Translations under genes and position numbers: made by a program
NCBI GenBank assembly: GCA_039545355.1
Contig: BCJJ01000020.1
Coordinates: 186,001-250,000 of the forward strand
Length of the DNA stretch: 64,000 nucleotides
Source: Trichosporon coremiiforme
Taxonomy: Eukaryota > Basidiomycota > Tremellomycetes > Trichosporonales > Trichosporonaceae
Direction of reading: 5' to 3'
Part shown: positions 1 through 11,385 of the stretch, one piece after another
Layout: each line of letters opens with the position of its first letter
Position numbering within the stretch: position 1 is the stretch's first letter
Notes under the pieces: generated by a model
What the model saw: only the letters and a program-made list of their open reading frames with translations
Databases searched by the model: none
Told to the model about the DNA's origin: nothing

Positions 1-980
1 TGGGCAGGACGCCGGTCCCTCCGACTTTCTGCTGTTCACTTGGCGTTTTGCAGGGAGGGCTCCTGACGCTTGACAGGGAACGCAAGGGATATCAGAAGGA
101 GACGCAGGGGTTGATAACGCCATGACGAATCCGCCGTCGTCTGTGGCTCGTGGCTTACCGGATCTTCCTGACCTTGTTCCTGACGTCAGCTTTGGCACTC
201 ACCCTCACCTTGACTCGTGCCGATGAGCCAAGTGGAGTGGGCAGTGGATGATGCAGCCCGAAAGTGAGCATGAAGCGTGAAGCGTGAGTGTGAGCTTCAT
301 GGGAACTCGCAAACGTTTCCAGTGAACGGTCCCTCGCGCTCAGAGTATGAAGCTGGCACCGAATCTGATGGCTCCACATGCCACTCCCCCACAAGCAGCG
401 GCGGAGAAATGCCACCGAGCATGCCAAGACGACTCCACCACGACGCCGCCGCCATCTGCACCACGGTGAACAACCGAACAACGGCCACCACGACGTCACC
501 TGCAAGTCGAGCACATCTAGTTCTTGCAACATACGCGTAGAGCACATCGCAGCGCACACGCACACTACGCGCTGCACCCACAATAAGCTACTTCCCCGGA
601 CGAACCGGGCCCAGCCTTTTAAGCGACGGGTTGCCCCCGAGCTCACGATGAGACCGAGGTGACTCACCATCGGGTGCCCCCGCGCGCCCGCGTCCGCCAA
701 CCGCCGAGGCGTCCTCCCCGCGCCGTCCCCCTCTCGCGATCCCGCCAATGACCAGGCCCACATTGTGCGCGTCAACTCACGTTGCATTCACGCATGTTGT
801 AAATTTACAAATGCCCTCAGACACTGAGAGGAACAAACAATCAGCGACACACCTCGCTCGCCATCGTGACACCCCGGCAACACTCCGCCTGGCCCCGATC
901 GGCTCGATACTGTCACTCGTCGTGTCACTCTGGACACGGGGACGCGGGGCGACTCGGCCATGTCTCCAGCCTACCTACGC
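1..980. other. no gene recognised
   Basis: I see no reading frame here with protein-like composition and no RNA gene. The stretch lies beyond the 3' end of the MATH-BTB gene and probably holds its 3' UTR plus flanking DNA of a gene outside the window. Confidence 0.5.
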
Positions 981-3198
981 CTACGACGGGCAGAAGTCGA
1001 GCTGGCTCAGAATGAGAGGCCACACTGAAAGTTAGCCAGTAGGTGCGCCGCTTAACTCACCCTCTTCAAAGCCGACGTGCTTGCCGCCGCGAATCTGCTT
1101 CCAGATGTTCTGCATCGTGTCCGACTTCTTGATCTCGCTCCAGTGCTGCAGGAAGAAAGCGACTTGCACCTGCACTTGTCAGTTTCGGGATTAAGCGTGA
1201 AACTCACCTTGCGGACATCGTCGAAGGTCGAACTGAAACGCGAGAAGACCTCGGCAGGGATGTTCAGCGACGTAAGCTGGGAGCATATGTGCTGGAATGC
1301 CCGCATCTTGAGCGCCGGCAGATCCAACTTGTCCGCGAGGCGGTACACGGACTTGGCGCTCACCGGGCGCGGCCCCGTCGCACCCTCGCCCTCGCGCATG
1401 CCCCTCTCCAAAAGCCACTGCGCGATCCACTCGCGCCGCGATCGCGGTTCCTGGTCGGGCGTCACCTCGTTGCCACTGTACACCACTGTGCGCCGCGTGC
1501 CGTCCCCGAACGACGACGACAGTGGCGCAAAGTAGATTGTGTCGGTGTAGAGCTGGCGTCAGCTTTCGGCCAGTGCGAAAAAAGCTTACCCAGTAGAGGA
1601 TCGCCCACCACGTGCTCCACGCTGCATCCTTGATCACGACCCGCGTCTTCTTGGGTCCGATGATGGCGGCCTCGTCGCGCTCGCGCATGCGCTTGCGCGA
1701 TATGCGGCGGACAGGCATGCGCGGTGCAGCTTCATGGCTCTCCTCAGCCATGTCGTCGTCGCCTTCGGCCATGCTCTGAGACCTCGTCTCCATGTCCTCG
1801 TCGCTAAACACGCTGTCGGCGCTGCCGAGCCCATGCTCGCTTCCAAGCTCGGCAGGGTTCACTGGCGGTTCGCCCTCCACGAAGTGATTATCCGGCTGGA
1901 TCCTCTGACTCATGTCCGCCGGCGGCTCGTCCCGTGTCGTCGTCGAGGAGAACAGCGAGTTCACGTTGTTCATCGCCTCATCCTCAACGTCCGAGTCGGA
2001 CAGTGTGTCGAGCAAGTCATCCAGGTCATCCTGTGGTCAGTTCCGACCGTAATGGAAGAACTCACGGTCAACTCCATGCCGTCCCCTCCTTCCCCGAAAC
2101 CCCCGTGAAACATGGCGTCAAAGTACTCGCAGCGGTTCAGGAGCTTCTTGTTCGCGTAAATGCGGCGGGGTGGGGCGCGCTCTAGCCCTGAAGGTGAGGG
2201 CCTCGATGGAATCACAAACTCGATGTCAGAGTACACTGCTGTCAGCTTTGACCCGCAGTGACAAGCTTACTTGGGTCATCAAACATGTCGCCGACGGCGG
2301 AGACGAGGTCGCGGGGCACGATGCGCTTCGGCCCCCCCGACGCCCCTGTGTCAATCGCAGCTTCGGACGATGTACTGCCGCTTTGGCGCGGCGGCGCCAT
2401 GCCGAGGCGGTACCCGAGGGGCGGGAGGGACTGGCCTGAGATGGTGCACACGATGGTGAAGGTGTCGTTCGCGACCACGCTAGGGTGCAGGAACAGGTGG
2501 TCGCGCTTCACGAACTGCTGCCAGCCCCAGTTGGCCGTCTTGACCGCGAACGTGTGGTCCGAGGCCTCCTTGTAGCATAGCGTCTGCATTTTGTTCGTTC
2601 GCTCGTCCATCACCTTTACATCGAAGCGGAACAGCCACAGACCCTTGCGCGTCCACCTGCCGTTGATGCCCTGCTCACGCTCCTGCTGCGACGGCTGGGT
2701 GTCAGTTGATGCTAGCGGCCGAGGCAACTCACGACACACGACAGATACAGGCTGGCGAACTCGCCGCCCTGCACGCCCGAGTTCGGGTACCACAGCACCT
2801 CCCAGAGGTTCTCCGTGTCGCCGAACACGACAGACTTGATGCATTTGCTGGTAGTCGTTAGCACGCGGTGATCTAAAACAAAGGAAGGTGCGGGGATGGT
2901 GCGCCGATCGGGCTATCGGCGCGCAGCGATCGAGGTGCCAGCGCGACAGCGACGCAGCAGGCAGTCGTAGGGTCTCGGTGCACTCACCTCTTTGCACTAC
3001 CCTTGCTCGTCTCGTACATCTGCCGCAAACCCGTCAGGCGCCATTCGAGAGACACGGTCGACGTCTCGGAGAACTCGGTCGACGACGCCGATGCACCTGA
3101 CGCGAGGAGTCCCGGCGGGACTGGAATCAGCTTACGGCCAGCTCTGACAGCTTACCAGTGATGTCGCGCTGTGTATTGGACGAGCCGCTCGTCGCCAT
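981..3198 (-). CDS. MATH and BTB domain protein (probable Cullin-3 substrate adaptor)
   Basis: Nine exons: 3198-3156, 3120-2988, 2847-2733, 2694-2271, 2235-2066, 2030-1590, 1552-1208, 1169-1061, 1024-981. They give 607 residues. The N-terminal part (about residues 30-190) reads as a MATH/TRAF-like domain, with an NWGWQQFVKR segment followed by a beta-rich stretch ending NDTFTIVCTI. A BTB fold starts near residue 241 (SDIEFVIP, then a CEYFDAMF helix) and resumes near residue 425 (VVIKDAAWSTWWAILYW). An acidic Ser/Glu-rich insert of about 130 residues with a basic RKRMRERDE patch splits it. MATH-BTB proteins of the SPOP type bring substrates to Cullin-3 ubiquitin ligases; that role here is inferred from the domains. 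The last 44-nt exon is favoured because CTAAC-TTTCAG matches the local acceptor pattern; without that splice the frame would stop at 1032. Confidence 0.85.
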
Positions 3199-3901
3199 AG
3201 TGACTTGCCGATAAGGAGGGCCCCTAGCCGTAGTCGAAGTGGAGGAAGATGAGGACGGTGCGGCGGGATAAGCGGTAGGCTGTCGCAAGTGGAAGCAGTC
3301 GGCACGGAAGACGTCGTATGCCGTGTTCGAAGGAGGACCAGAGAAACGGAAGCTCAGACAAATACAACAGAGCTCTGGACTGTGGATGAGTGAGAGGAAT
3401 GTGGATGGTAGATGGGGTGGCGACGACGAAGTTGGAACGTGAACACGGAGCTCTGGCGAAAACGTCATTGCCATTTCGATCGATCTGCGCCTGCGCGCCT
3501 GGTTCGGGTTCTGATCCTGGCCCGAGCTCTTACTCTCTTCACTTTGCACCTGCCTGACACATCCTGTGCTCTTCGTAATCCCTCCTTCTGTGTGTTCGAC
3601 GACCGCTTTGCATCCCAACTCTACTGATGCATAACTGACTACAGAGCTGACATCACTACGCTCTCCATCGCTGTGGAACGGGGGGCACGACTGTGGGGTG
3701 TGGGGTCCCCGCCGCTTCCCACATTACCCACCGCCTATTCGCTACGAGCGATGGATTCCTCAGTCTCAATCTCCGGCTTCACTGCACCAACGTCATGCAA
3801 CTACGTATACTTCTAACAGTGTATGGTTTGACTGTCAAAGATGGAAGTCGCCTGCTCCTCAGCATTAGATGGTGGAGCTTGGAGGGGCGAATACCAACGG
3901 C
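3199..3901. other. intergenic, promoter side of the MATH-BTB gene
   Basis: No supported gene. The stretch separates the MATH-BTB start from the stop of the next minus-strand gene. It should contain the MATH-BTB promoter and the 3' end of that neighbour. Confidence 0.5.
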
Positions 3902-4423
3902 CTAAGCCAGGCCCTCCAGCTTCTGCGCCTCCTCGCCATACCCGTCGGCGCGCCAGTGACGCTCGGGCGGGTCCTCACGCCTGTTCTTGCCCATGGGCGG
4001 GTCGGCGTGCTCGCCGTGGCTTTTGTCGAGCCGCTTCTCGGAGCCGACAAGCCAGTTCTTCCACTTCGGCGTCATGTTGAACGTGTCGTAGGCAACCGGC
4101 TGGCCTGCGTCGGCGCCCTTGGTCGACACGAGCTGGATGTACGCGCGGCCTGGGTGTCAACTGTCGGGGCTCTTTCCACTCCGAGTTGAGGGAAGGGGCG
4201 CGGTGGCTTCAGGCAACCTACCGGTCGCCCCTCCCCTCGAGCTCTCTGAGCTCCCGTCCTCACCACTCATCGTCTCGCCGAACACTTGCAGACTCTTGTC
4301 GTACAGTCTCTCGCAGAGACGGTCTAGCGCCTCGGCACGCGCATAGTCTTCCTTGCTGGCCAGCGTGCGGAACCAGCTGCTTCCGGGTGTAGCGTTGTCG
4401 GGCCCTTGAGTAAGCCGGGTCAT
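3902..4423 (-). CDS. small conserved-looking protein of unknown function
   Basis: Two exons (4423-4222 and 4149-3902) give 149 residues. The single intron has GTAGGT and a GTTGACACCCAG acceptor. I do not recognise the family. The N-terminal half is helical in character (an ARAEALDRLCERLYDKSL stretch), a Gly/Ser-rich linker follows, and the C-terminal half is charged with a TPKWKNWL segment and REDPPERHW. The W-WL-DPP spacing is faintly like the NDUFA12/NDUFAF2 family of complex I proteins, but this is too weak to assign. No membrane segment or clear signal peptide. A 71-nt intron in the 5' leader (4429-4499, GTAGAC to GACGTCCAG) is plausible and would place ATG five bases after the splice. 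Confidence 0.65.
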
Positions 4424-5056
4424 GATATCTGGACGTCAAGTAGAAAGAGCAAGAAAGAGCAGATGAGAAAGTCGCTCAGTCATGGAGCAGCAAGTCTACC
4501 TGTCAGCTGGGCGCTTCATACTCCTTTCGTTAGCTCCGTGGAAGAAGCTGCGGACTCATCTCCGTCTTGCCAACGCGTTTCAGACGACTCTCCCTCACGA
4601 CGGCGTCGCGACCACCTAACCTAACGTGCCTAGAAACGCGTCCCGCTCTCCTCTCATCAACGTTCAAGAAGATGGAACCTTGAACTTAAAGACCACGCGA
4701 CGCCTCCTTCGCTAATTTGATCTCATCAATGTTGATTGCATGCATTACACTGAGAGCGCAGAAAGCGTGATGAAATGGGTGGGTCATGAAACAGCATCAC
4801 GTGACTAGTTCATTTTATCGCTCGGCTTCTTTCTTTGGCGCGCTTTTGGCGGGGGCGATAACGTCGTGGACACGAAGCTCAACCTCCACTTTCGACGTGC
4901 CAAGAAGCATCCAAGTCCCAACTTGTTCCATCTGCCTTTCCGCCTCTCAGACTCTTCCCACCCTCGATCTGCTCGCCCCGCGCCGCCTCCCTCTGCATCT
5001 CTACTCCCTGCGCTCCTCCTTGACCCCGGGACGATCAAAGCGAAAGGGTGCGCTCC
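4424..5056. other. divergent promoter region
   Basis: This 633-bp gap lies between two genes transcribed away from each other. A possible 5' UTR intron of the minus-strand neighbour sits at 4429-4499. CT-rich sequence at 4900-5040 probably belongs to the 5' leader of the plus-strand gene. No other feature seen. Confidence 0.5.
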
Positions 5057-6701
5057 ATGGCGGCGCTCGAGGCAGCACTCGACCGGGCGATACACTGGAC
5101 GACAGAGCGGCCATTCGGTCCGCTGAACGGTCTGCACTCCTTCATCCTCCGGCAGGCTGTCCATCCCGATAGGACATGCGCCGCTCTGGTCCTGGGGGCG
5201 TTCACGGTGCTGCTCTACCTGTCCTTTCTGGCTCTGCAACGCCGTCCCAACCGAGAGATCCGACAGCCCACTGCGGCCGCCATAGCTGCTGTGTTCAGCT
5301 ATGTCTGGCTAAACTATAGGTTTCTTCGTGAGTCGCGAGGCGGGTGGGAGCGTGACCAGTGTCGCGCGGCACGGGCGTACTCAGGGGAGATGCAGCGGAG
5401 ATGCCAAGCTGGTGCGATGCTGAGAACGAGCTGACGACAGAAACGCCGTTGCAGCCTCTAAACTGTGTCCTGACCGTGGCCTTCTTCCACCTCCTCCTGA
5501 AGTGCTACGAGTTAGGAACCTGTTCCCAGATCCGGGACAGTCGCGCGTTCTCCTTCCCCCGGCGCGTGCTGTGCGCTTTCGACTTACTCATAAACCTGCG
5601 CTTATTCGGTCTGGGAGCGCAGCTCGAGACACCCATCGAGGCGCGTGGCTCTCGCTCGAGTCGTGCCCGGCCTGAGAGGCATCTGAGCCATCTCTACCGT
5701 CTCGTGCCCCCGAGTAGATTAGATGCTGTGATCGGACACGCCTTCGACGCCTGGCTCGCGTACGCCGTCGCGTCGCTCGTGATCTCAGCGATTCGATTCG
5801 CATGCGGAGCCGTCCAGTCCTCTGGCGCTTACGACGTGTGGTCCCTCCAAGGCGGCGCCGGCGCGCTGGGGCACGAAGGCGTGTTCATGCCGAGTGGTGA
5901 GGCGATGCGCGCGCACAATGGGTGGGGACCTCTGATGGTCTTTTGTGCGCGCAGCTTTCTCGTCCCGTTCTTAGCGGTTCAGCTCCTGACGGCAATCTAC
6001 CACGTGTGCGCGACGTTCTTTGTCGCGACAAGGCTGTGGAGCGTGGAGGGCTGGGCGATCGATCTCTTCTCCAACCCCGGGGCGGCTGACTCGTTACTCA
6101 ACTTTTGGAGCAGGAGGTGGCACCAAGTTTTGAGGTGAGTACGAGTATGAGTCTCCTATGAGGGAATATGGGTGGGATGAGCGAAGCCAAGCCAGGCCAT
6201 ACGCCTCGCGCCTCGCGCCTCACCACTCGCAACCCGCAACTCGCAACTCGCTGCGCTCGTTGCTCGTGCTTCGCCGCTGACCCCAGACACGACTTCCTCC
6301 TCCTCGCCAGCCTGTTCGAGCCCCTCGTACCCTCCCTCTTCCGCGTCTGTCTCCCCTTCGGCGCCTCAGCCCTAATGCACGCGTGCATGGGCCTGAACAG
6401 CACCTCTCCCCCGGACCCGGCGAAACAACTCACCTTTTTCGCAATCCACGGCTTGGGCTGTCTCATCGAGCTGAGCTACAATCGCCTCAAGGGGAAGAGG
6501 GTTCACGGGTTTTGGGGCCGGGTGTGGTTTTTGACCATCATGGGGCTGACGGCCAACGTGAGTGGTGGAGCGTGGACGGACGCTGGCTGGGGTGTCATTG
6601 TAGATTGGATCTTCCCCGCGGGAGGTACCGGGGACAAGGTCGTCCTGAGGGGAGTGGAGTACGTGAGGCGGTACATCCACAACTGGAGGATGGAGGTGTA
6701 A
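5057..6701 (+). CDS. wax synthase-like membrane O-acyltransferase
   Basis: Three exons (5057-5327, 5441-6134, 6287-6701) give 459 residues with several hydrophobic segments, for example CAALVLGAFTVLLYLSFLAL near the N-terminus and FLVPFLAVQLLTAIYHVCATFF in the middle. The stretch SLLNFWSRRWHQVLRHDFLL matches the conserved FW-RRWHQ region of fungal wax-synthase-like (MBOAT_2) proteins, and ALMHACMG supplies the conserved histidine further on. These enzymes transfer acyl or acetyl groups to alcohols in the ER; fungal members include terpenoid and glycolipid acetyltransferases, so the substrate cannot be named. The second intron is 152 nt and holds a low-complexity CTCGC/CTCGCAAC tract. Neighbours give no pathway hint. 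Confidence 0.8.
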
Positions 6702-6850
6702 TAGATCATAGAATAGATATATCGGATCCAAAATGCATAGTTTGTACACATATCTGCTAGTTCTGATGCTTCTTCTCGTGCTGTATGGGTTTAGAGTTGG
6801 GACTTGACCGGAGGTCAGGAGGCTACGCCCGCATGAATGCGCGGCTCCGC

Positions 6851-8753
6851 CTACGACGACGGGCCAAAGGACACGCCCTGGGCCAGCGGCAGCTTGTCGC
6901 CGTAGTTGACCGTCGCAGCGCTCCAGCGGACGTACTGCTTCCACGCGTCGCCGCCGCTCTCGCGTCCCCATCCCGTGCTCTTGTTTCCACCGAATGCGGC
7001 TCCGATCTCGGCTCCGCTCGTGCCGACGTTGACATTGACGATGCCGCAGTCGCTTCCGTTCGGGCCGAGCCACTGGCCCATGGCCCTCAGGCCCGACGTG
7101 AACAGGGACGAGGAGAGACCCTGCGGCACGGCATTGTTGAGCTTGATCGCGTCCTCGAGCGTCTCAAACTCGGCGACGTAGAGGATCGGCGCGAACACCT
7201 CCTCGCGCCAGCAGGGGTCGTCGAGTTTCGGCTTGACGACGGTAGGGTACACCCACGATCCGCCGGACAGGTCGCCGTTCTTCGGCGTGTAGCGGCCCGA
7301 GTACTTGGTCAGGATCTCGCCACCACGCGAGGTGACGCCCTCAAGCGCGCGCTCGTAGTTCTGCACAGCGGCTTCGTTGTGCAAGGGGCCAATCAGGGTC
7401 GAGGGGTCGAGCGGGTCGCCCGTCGGGAGCGTCTGCGAGTCGTAGATCGGGAGCAGCTTGGCGAGGAACTCCTTGGCGATGTCCTTGTGCAGCAGCAGGC
7501 GACGGGTCGAGGTGCAGCGCTGGCCGGCCGTTCCAACCGCCGCGAACAGGACTCCTTGGAGGGCGAGAGAGAGGTCGGCGTCCTTGTCGACGATGACGGC
7601 GTTGTTGCCGCCGAGCTCGAGGATCGTCTTCCCGAACCGGTCCATGACGGCCTTGCCGACCTCCTTGCCAACCTTCTCGGAGCCGGTGAAGGAGACGAGG
7701 GGGATGTCCTCGCTTCCAACAACAGTCTTGCCGACATCGACGTCGCCGCACACCAGCGCCGCGGCGGCTCCAGGGAGCCCGTTCGCCTCGAGCACCGGCG
7801 TGATCAGCTTGGTTACGGCGATGGCGCAGAGAGGCGTCGTGGGCGAGGGCTTCCAGATCGTCGCGTTACCCGCAGCGAGGGCGACGGAGAAGTTCCAACC
7901 GTACACGGCGACGGGGAAGTTGAACGCGGACAGAATGCCGACAACACCGAGCGGGTTCGGGATCTCGTAGATGACGTGGTCGGCGCGCTCGGAGGGCAGG
8001 ACGCGGCCCTGGATCGAACGCGACAGACCGACGGCGTGATCACACTGGGGTCAGCGCGAGCTCCGAGCGAGCCCCGAAGGCGGGGAGTCGGGGCAGCAAG
8101 ATGGCTTACTCCGGATAACGAGAAAGCTGAGAATCCGGTGTAGCTGCCTCTCCTGGCTGTCGTCTGTCTGCGGCAGACTCCATGAGTTACTCACAATATC
8201 GATGAACTCCTGCACCTCTCCCTTGCCCTCCGACTTGATCTTGCCCATCTCGAGCGAGATCAGGTCGCCGAGCGCGCCGACCTTGTCGTTGAGCGCCTCG
8301 CGGATTTGGCGGATGACCTCACCGCGCTTAGGTCCGGGCATGTTGCGGACTGCGCGAGCGGCCTCGGCGCTCTTTGCGATGGCCATGCGGGTCTCCTCGG
8401 GAGTTGCCTGGGTATTAGCTGGACGTCACACCACATTCACTTCTGCAGCTGAGATCCCTGCCGCTTCCAACGCGGCTCCACGAGCAAAGGAGTCTGAAGC
8501 GTGGCAGAAGCGAAAGGAGCTGGAGTCTACTCACAGTCTGGACGCGGGCGATGATCTCGCCGGTCGTGGGACAGTGGCTCTCGACGAGCGGGCCGGAGCC
8601 ACCCCACTTGCCGTCGAAGACGCCGGGGATGGGCTGGTCGGTAGACAGACCAAGGGCAGAGAGCACGCCTGATGCGCGGCTCGAGAGGGCGCGGGATCCA
8701 ATGGCAATGGGCATTCTCGTTCGGAGAGCAGTACGGGGGAGGAGTCGAATCAT
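6851..8753 (-). CDS. ALDH7-family aldehyde dehydrogenase (aminoadipate semialdehyde dehydrogenase type)
   Basis: Three exons (8753-8535, 8407-8195, 8044-6851) give 541 residues. The catalytic Cys lies in GTAGQRCTSTRR (about residue 320) and the general-base Glu in ILELGGNN (about 286). The FTGSEKVG Rossmann motif and the C-terminal FGGNKSTGWGRESGGDAWKQ are also present. The last motif and NVNVGTSGAEIG are characteristic of ALDH7A1 (antiquitin), which oxidises alpha-aminoadipic semialdehyde in lysine breakdown; that substrate is inferred from family resemblance. The first 25-30 residues are Arg/Ser/Leu-rich and lack acids, compatible with a mitochondrial presequence. Introns end in GCTAATACCCAG and GCTGACCCCAG. 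The gene is divergent from the Sld3-like gene. Confidence 0.92.
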
Positions 8754-9266
8754 GGCTGGTTGTCTACCTCGCAGGTGTGGTTTATATACCGAGATAAGCT
8801 GTATTTGTTTCCTTCGCTGAGTCTACGTCGTCGCCACTGGTGCTGTGAGTGCAAGATGGTGAGATGGGGTGGTTGTTCCGTTTGAGTCGCTCCGAGGCGT
8901 TGTGAGAGCGAATGAGAGACAGTCCGAGAAAGAGAAGACCCGCGAGCGGGGTGCATCTCTTAAGTTCGCGGGAGTGTGTCTTGCTCGGCGTGCAAGTCCA
9001 CGGAACTTGCCCCGTGGTCATCTGCTCTCGGCTTTCCCCGCAGTGCCAACGTCATATCGACCGGGTTTCCACCACGTGCGGCGTTCATCCGGGGTTAGTC
9101 CGAGGAATTGAAACCCGCTCCACTCACGTGCCTCGCAGCCCTAGCCCTTCCCCTTCCAAACCTCCAACGCCTGGACGCGTCGCGTCCGGCATGATCATGA
9201 CTGGCTGTTGTCAACATTGGCCGCTGTGGTGAGGTGACCACCCGTGCGGAACACAAAATAAACAAC
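8754..9266. other. divergent promoter between the ALDH7 and Sld3-like genes
   Basis: This 513-bp gap separates two start codons facing away from each other. A TATATA sequence lies about 25 bp upstream of the ALDH start codon (near 8775), too close to be a conventional TATA box. Nothing else recognised. Confidence 0.5.
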
Positions 9267-11234
9267 ATGGCGGCTACCGAGGGAATCCAACCTCTTCCAG
9301 TCGTGTTCGATCTCAGCTGCCCCATCGCCCTCCCCGAGCGTCCGGGGATCATCGCCTGGCCGTGGCCGATAGCGTGCGTTTCATCTTTGGTAGCGCTAAC
9401 ATCAGCGGCCCCTCTTCCCATTCCGAGGTGCCAGCCTCCTTTATGCGCCGCCGGTATCTCGAGACGCTCTACGTCGGCGAGCCCGTGTTTCCCCTCTCTG
9501 GCCTCGCGGCAGACCTAGCGCGCATCGACGTGACCGTCCTCAGCCCTTTGCTCGGCAAGCATGCCCTCGACCTCTCCGCCATCGAGGCGCGGCATCGAAC
9601 CCGCCTGCTACCCGTGCTCAAGGCGGCCGTCGCGGGCGGGGATGCGATGAGCGAGCTGGCGGAAGCAGGAGTCGAGACGGACGAGGTACAGACGCTGCTC
9701 GCTGGCATCGAGCTACGGACGAAGAGCGGAGCCGCCGTCGAGGGGAGTCGCATCGTGACCGCCAAGTCACTGGCTGAGGAGTACGAGCAGAGCGAGTGAG
9801 TCTTCCTAGCTTTGTTGCTGCGTTTGGTTAGCTAATCCCAGGGTCCTTATCCAGCTTCTGTTACTGCTCTTCCGACGCCGCGCCGAACGGCAAACCGACC
9901 TCCCCGCCGAGAAGGACACGGACACGCCGCTCGAGCTCCTCACGGACCGGATAGGTGTCTGGCACGCGGTCGCCGAGCTCGGCATCGGGCTCGACGACCC
10001 GGCTCCCTCGACCTTGACGGGGGGAAAGGAGGAAGAGAGCGAGCGCGGGGTGCCAGGCCGCCTGAAAGCATTCTGGAAAGAATGTCTCGTGCCCCACTTC
10101 CTCTCCTCCGAGGCAAAGTACCTCGCCACCTGGCATCACAAGGTCTTTGGCATCCCTATGCCCGCTGAGCTCATGCCGGTGAAGAAACCGCGCAAGCCAA
10201 AGGTCACGCGCCGCCTCAGTGTTGAGTCTCAGCCTGTGCCCATGTCTCGTGGTGACTCGTCCAATTCCCGGAAACGCGCGAGAGAAAGTGGAGGGCGTGA
10301 GACTCTGGGAGGGACCGGGGGACACTCGAGGAGGAGCAGTCTCGACCGTCGCGAGAGCTTAGGGGGTAGCCTAGCCGCGCTGGACAGAGGGAGGGAGGCC
10401 GAGGGCCGACGCGACTTCCGGCGCAGCACCAGCGTGCTCTCCACCGCCTCGCAGGACTCCTCGCGGCGAATTGTCCGCGCCCCGAGCGGCAGGGATATAT
10501 TCAAAGGCCGCGAGATCGGCGTGTTGAAGCGCACCTCGTCCCAGAAGATCCAGCGCACCAACTCTCTGTCAACAACGGGTCTGCTCGGGCGTCGCGTGGA
10601 CCCCGACTCCGCCTCCCAGTCCCAATCCCAATCCCAATCCCAGTCTCAGTCCCAGTCCCAATCTCAGATTAGGGCAGGGAGGGAGTACAGAAGGTCTCAG
10701 AGCCAGAGAGAAGTCAGGGAAAAGGACAGCGAGACGCTCGTGTACGCGACACCCTCGAAACCAAGGGGCAAGGGACTGTTTGCGTTCGAGCACCCCACGC
10801 CTATCCGCGAGGAACCGTCCAGCGGATCGCGGTACGAGGTCACCAGTTTCGTGGCCGAGACGCCCACGGCCAACAGGATCGCTGAGACGCCCATGGCCTC
10901 CCGCGTTGCTGAAACGCCCTTCAGTGCTCGGTTGCACGCAGCAGCGGCAAGCGGGGTGAAGGGCACGCCGACGCCGCGCCGTGTTGTGCTGCATTCCGTT
11001 GCCGAGACGCCAGATGTCGCCGGAGCGGCTGAAACGCCAGTGGGAAGGAAGAGGGGATGGGTCGACGAGACGCCGAGCCGGAGTCGAGGGCGATACGTCC
11101 AGGAGACACCGAGTCGCAGCACGGGAAGGAGGAGTTACTACGATTCCGGGTCGCCGCTGAGGGAGAGCGATGACGAGTTGGCCGGGTTGATGGTGCCCAC
11201 AGATGATGAGGAGTCGCCCCTCAAGCGGCACTAG
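9267..11234 (+). CDS. Sld3-like DNA replication initiation factor
   Basis: Three exons (9267-9373, 9406-9795, 9842-11234) give 629 residues. The first intron is only 32 nt, with a GCTAACATCAG acceptor; skipping it keeps frame exactly. The middle region (about residues 166-260) has a leucine-rich helix, LTDRIGVWHAVAEL and FWKECLVPHF, which resemble the fungal Sld3 core that binds Cdc45 during origin firing; I rate this as a probable, not certain, match. The last 380 residues look disordered: Arg/Ser-rich, a (Ser-Gln)n run at about 422-441, then seven ETP motifs and other TP/SP sites between about 500 and 629. Such clusters are typical CDK targets and fit an S-phase CDK substrate such as Sld3 or Sld2. 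Confidence 0.65.
10612..10668 (+). repeat. TCCCAA/TCTCAG microsatellite coding for Ser-Gln repeats
   Basis: An interrupted 6-bp repeat (TCCCAA, TCCCAG, TCTCAG) inside the third exon of the Sld3-like gene. It encodes nine or more Ser-Gln dipeptides in frame. SQ is the core target of ATM/ATR-type kinases. The repeat is also prone to length change. Confidence 0.85.
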
Positions 11235-11385
11235 ACTCCCTCCTACCTCCCTCCCCCTGCTCACGCCTCATGGCTCCTTGCTCCATGCTCCATGACCCTT
11301 GCTTCGACGCGCAAGATGCGCAAGGTTGCGCTAGATTGCGCAAGCTCACTTAGATGCCCGTTGTACACTACTGTATGCATTCAGT

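Noticed and set aside
6785..8143. 452-codon plus-strand frame opposite the ALDH7-type gene
   Set aside because: Arg/Gly/Val-rich shadow of a clearly coding strand; it crosses the catalytic exon in antisense.
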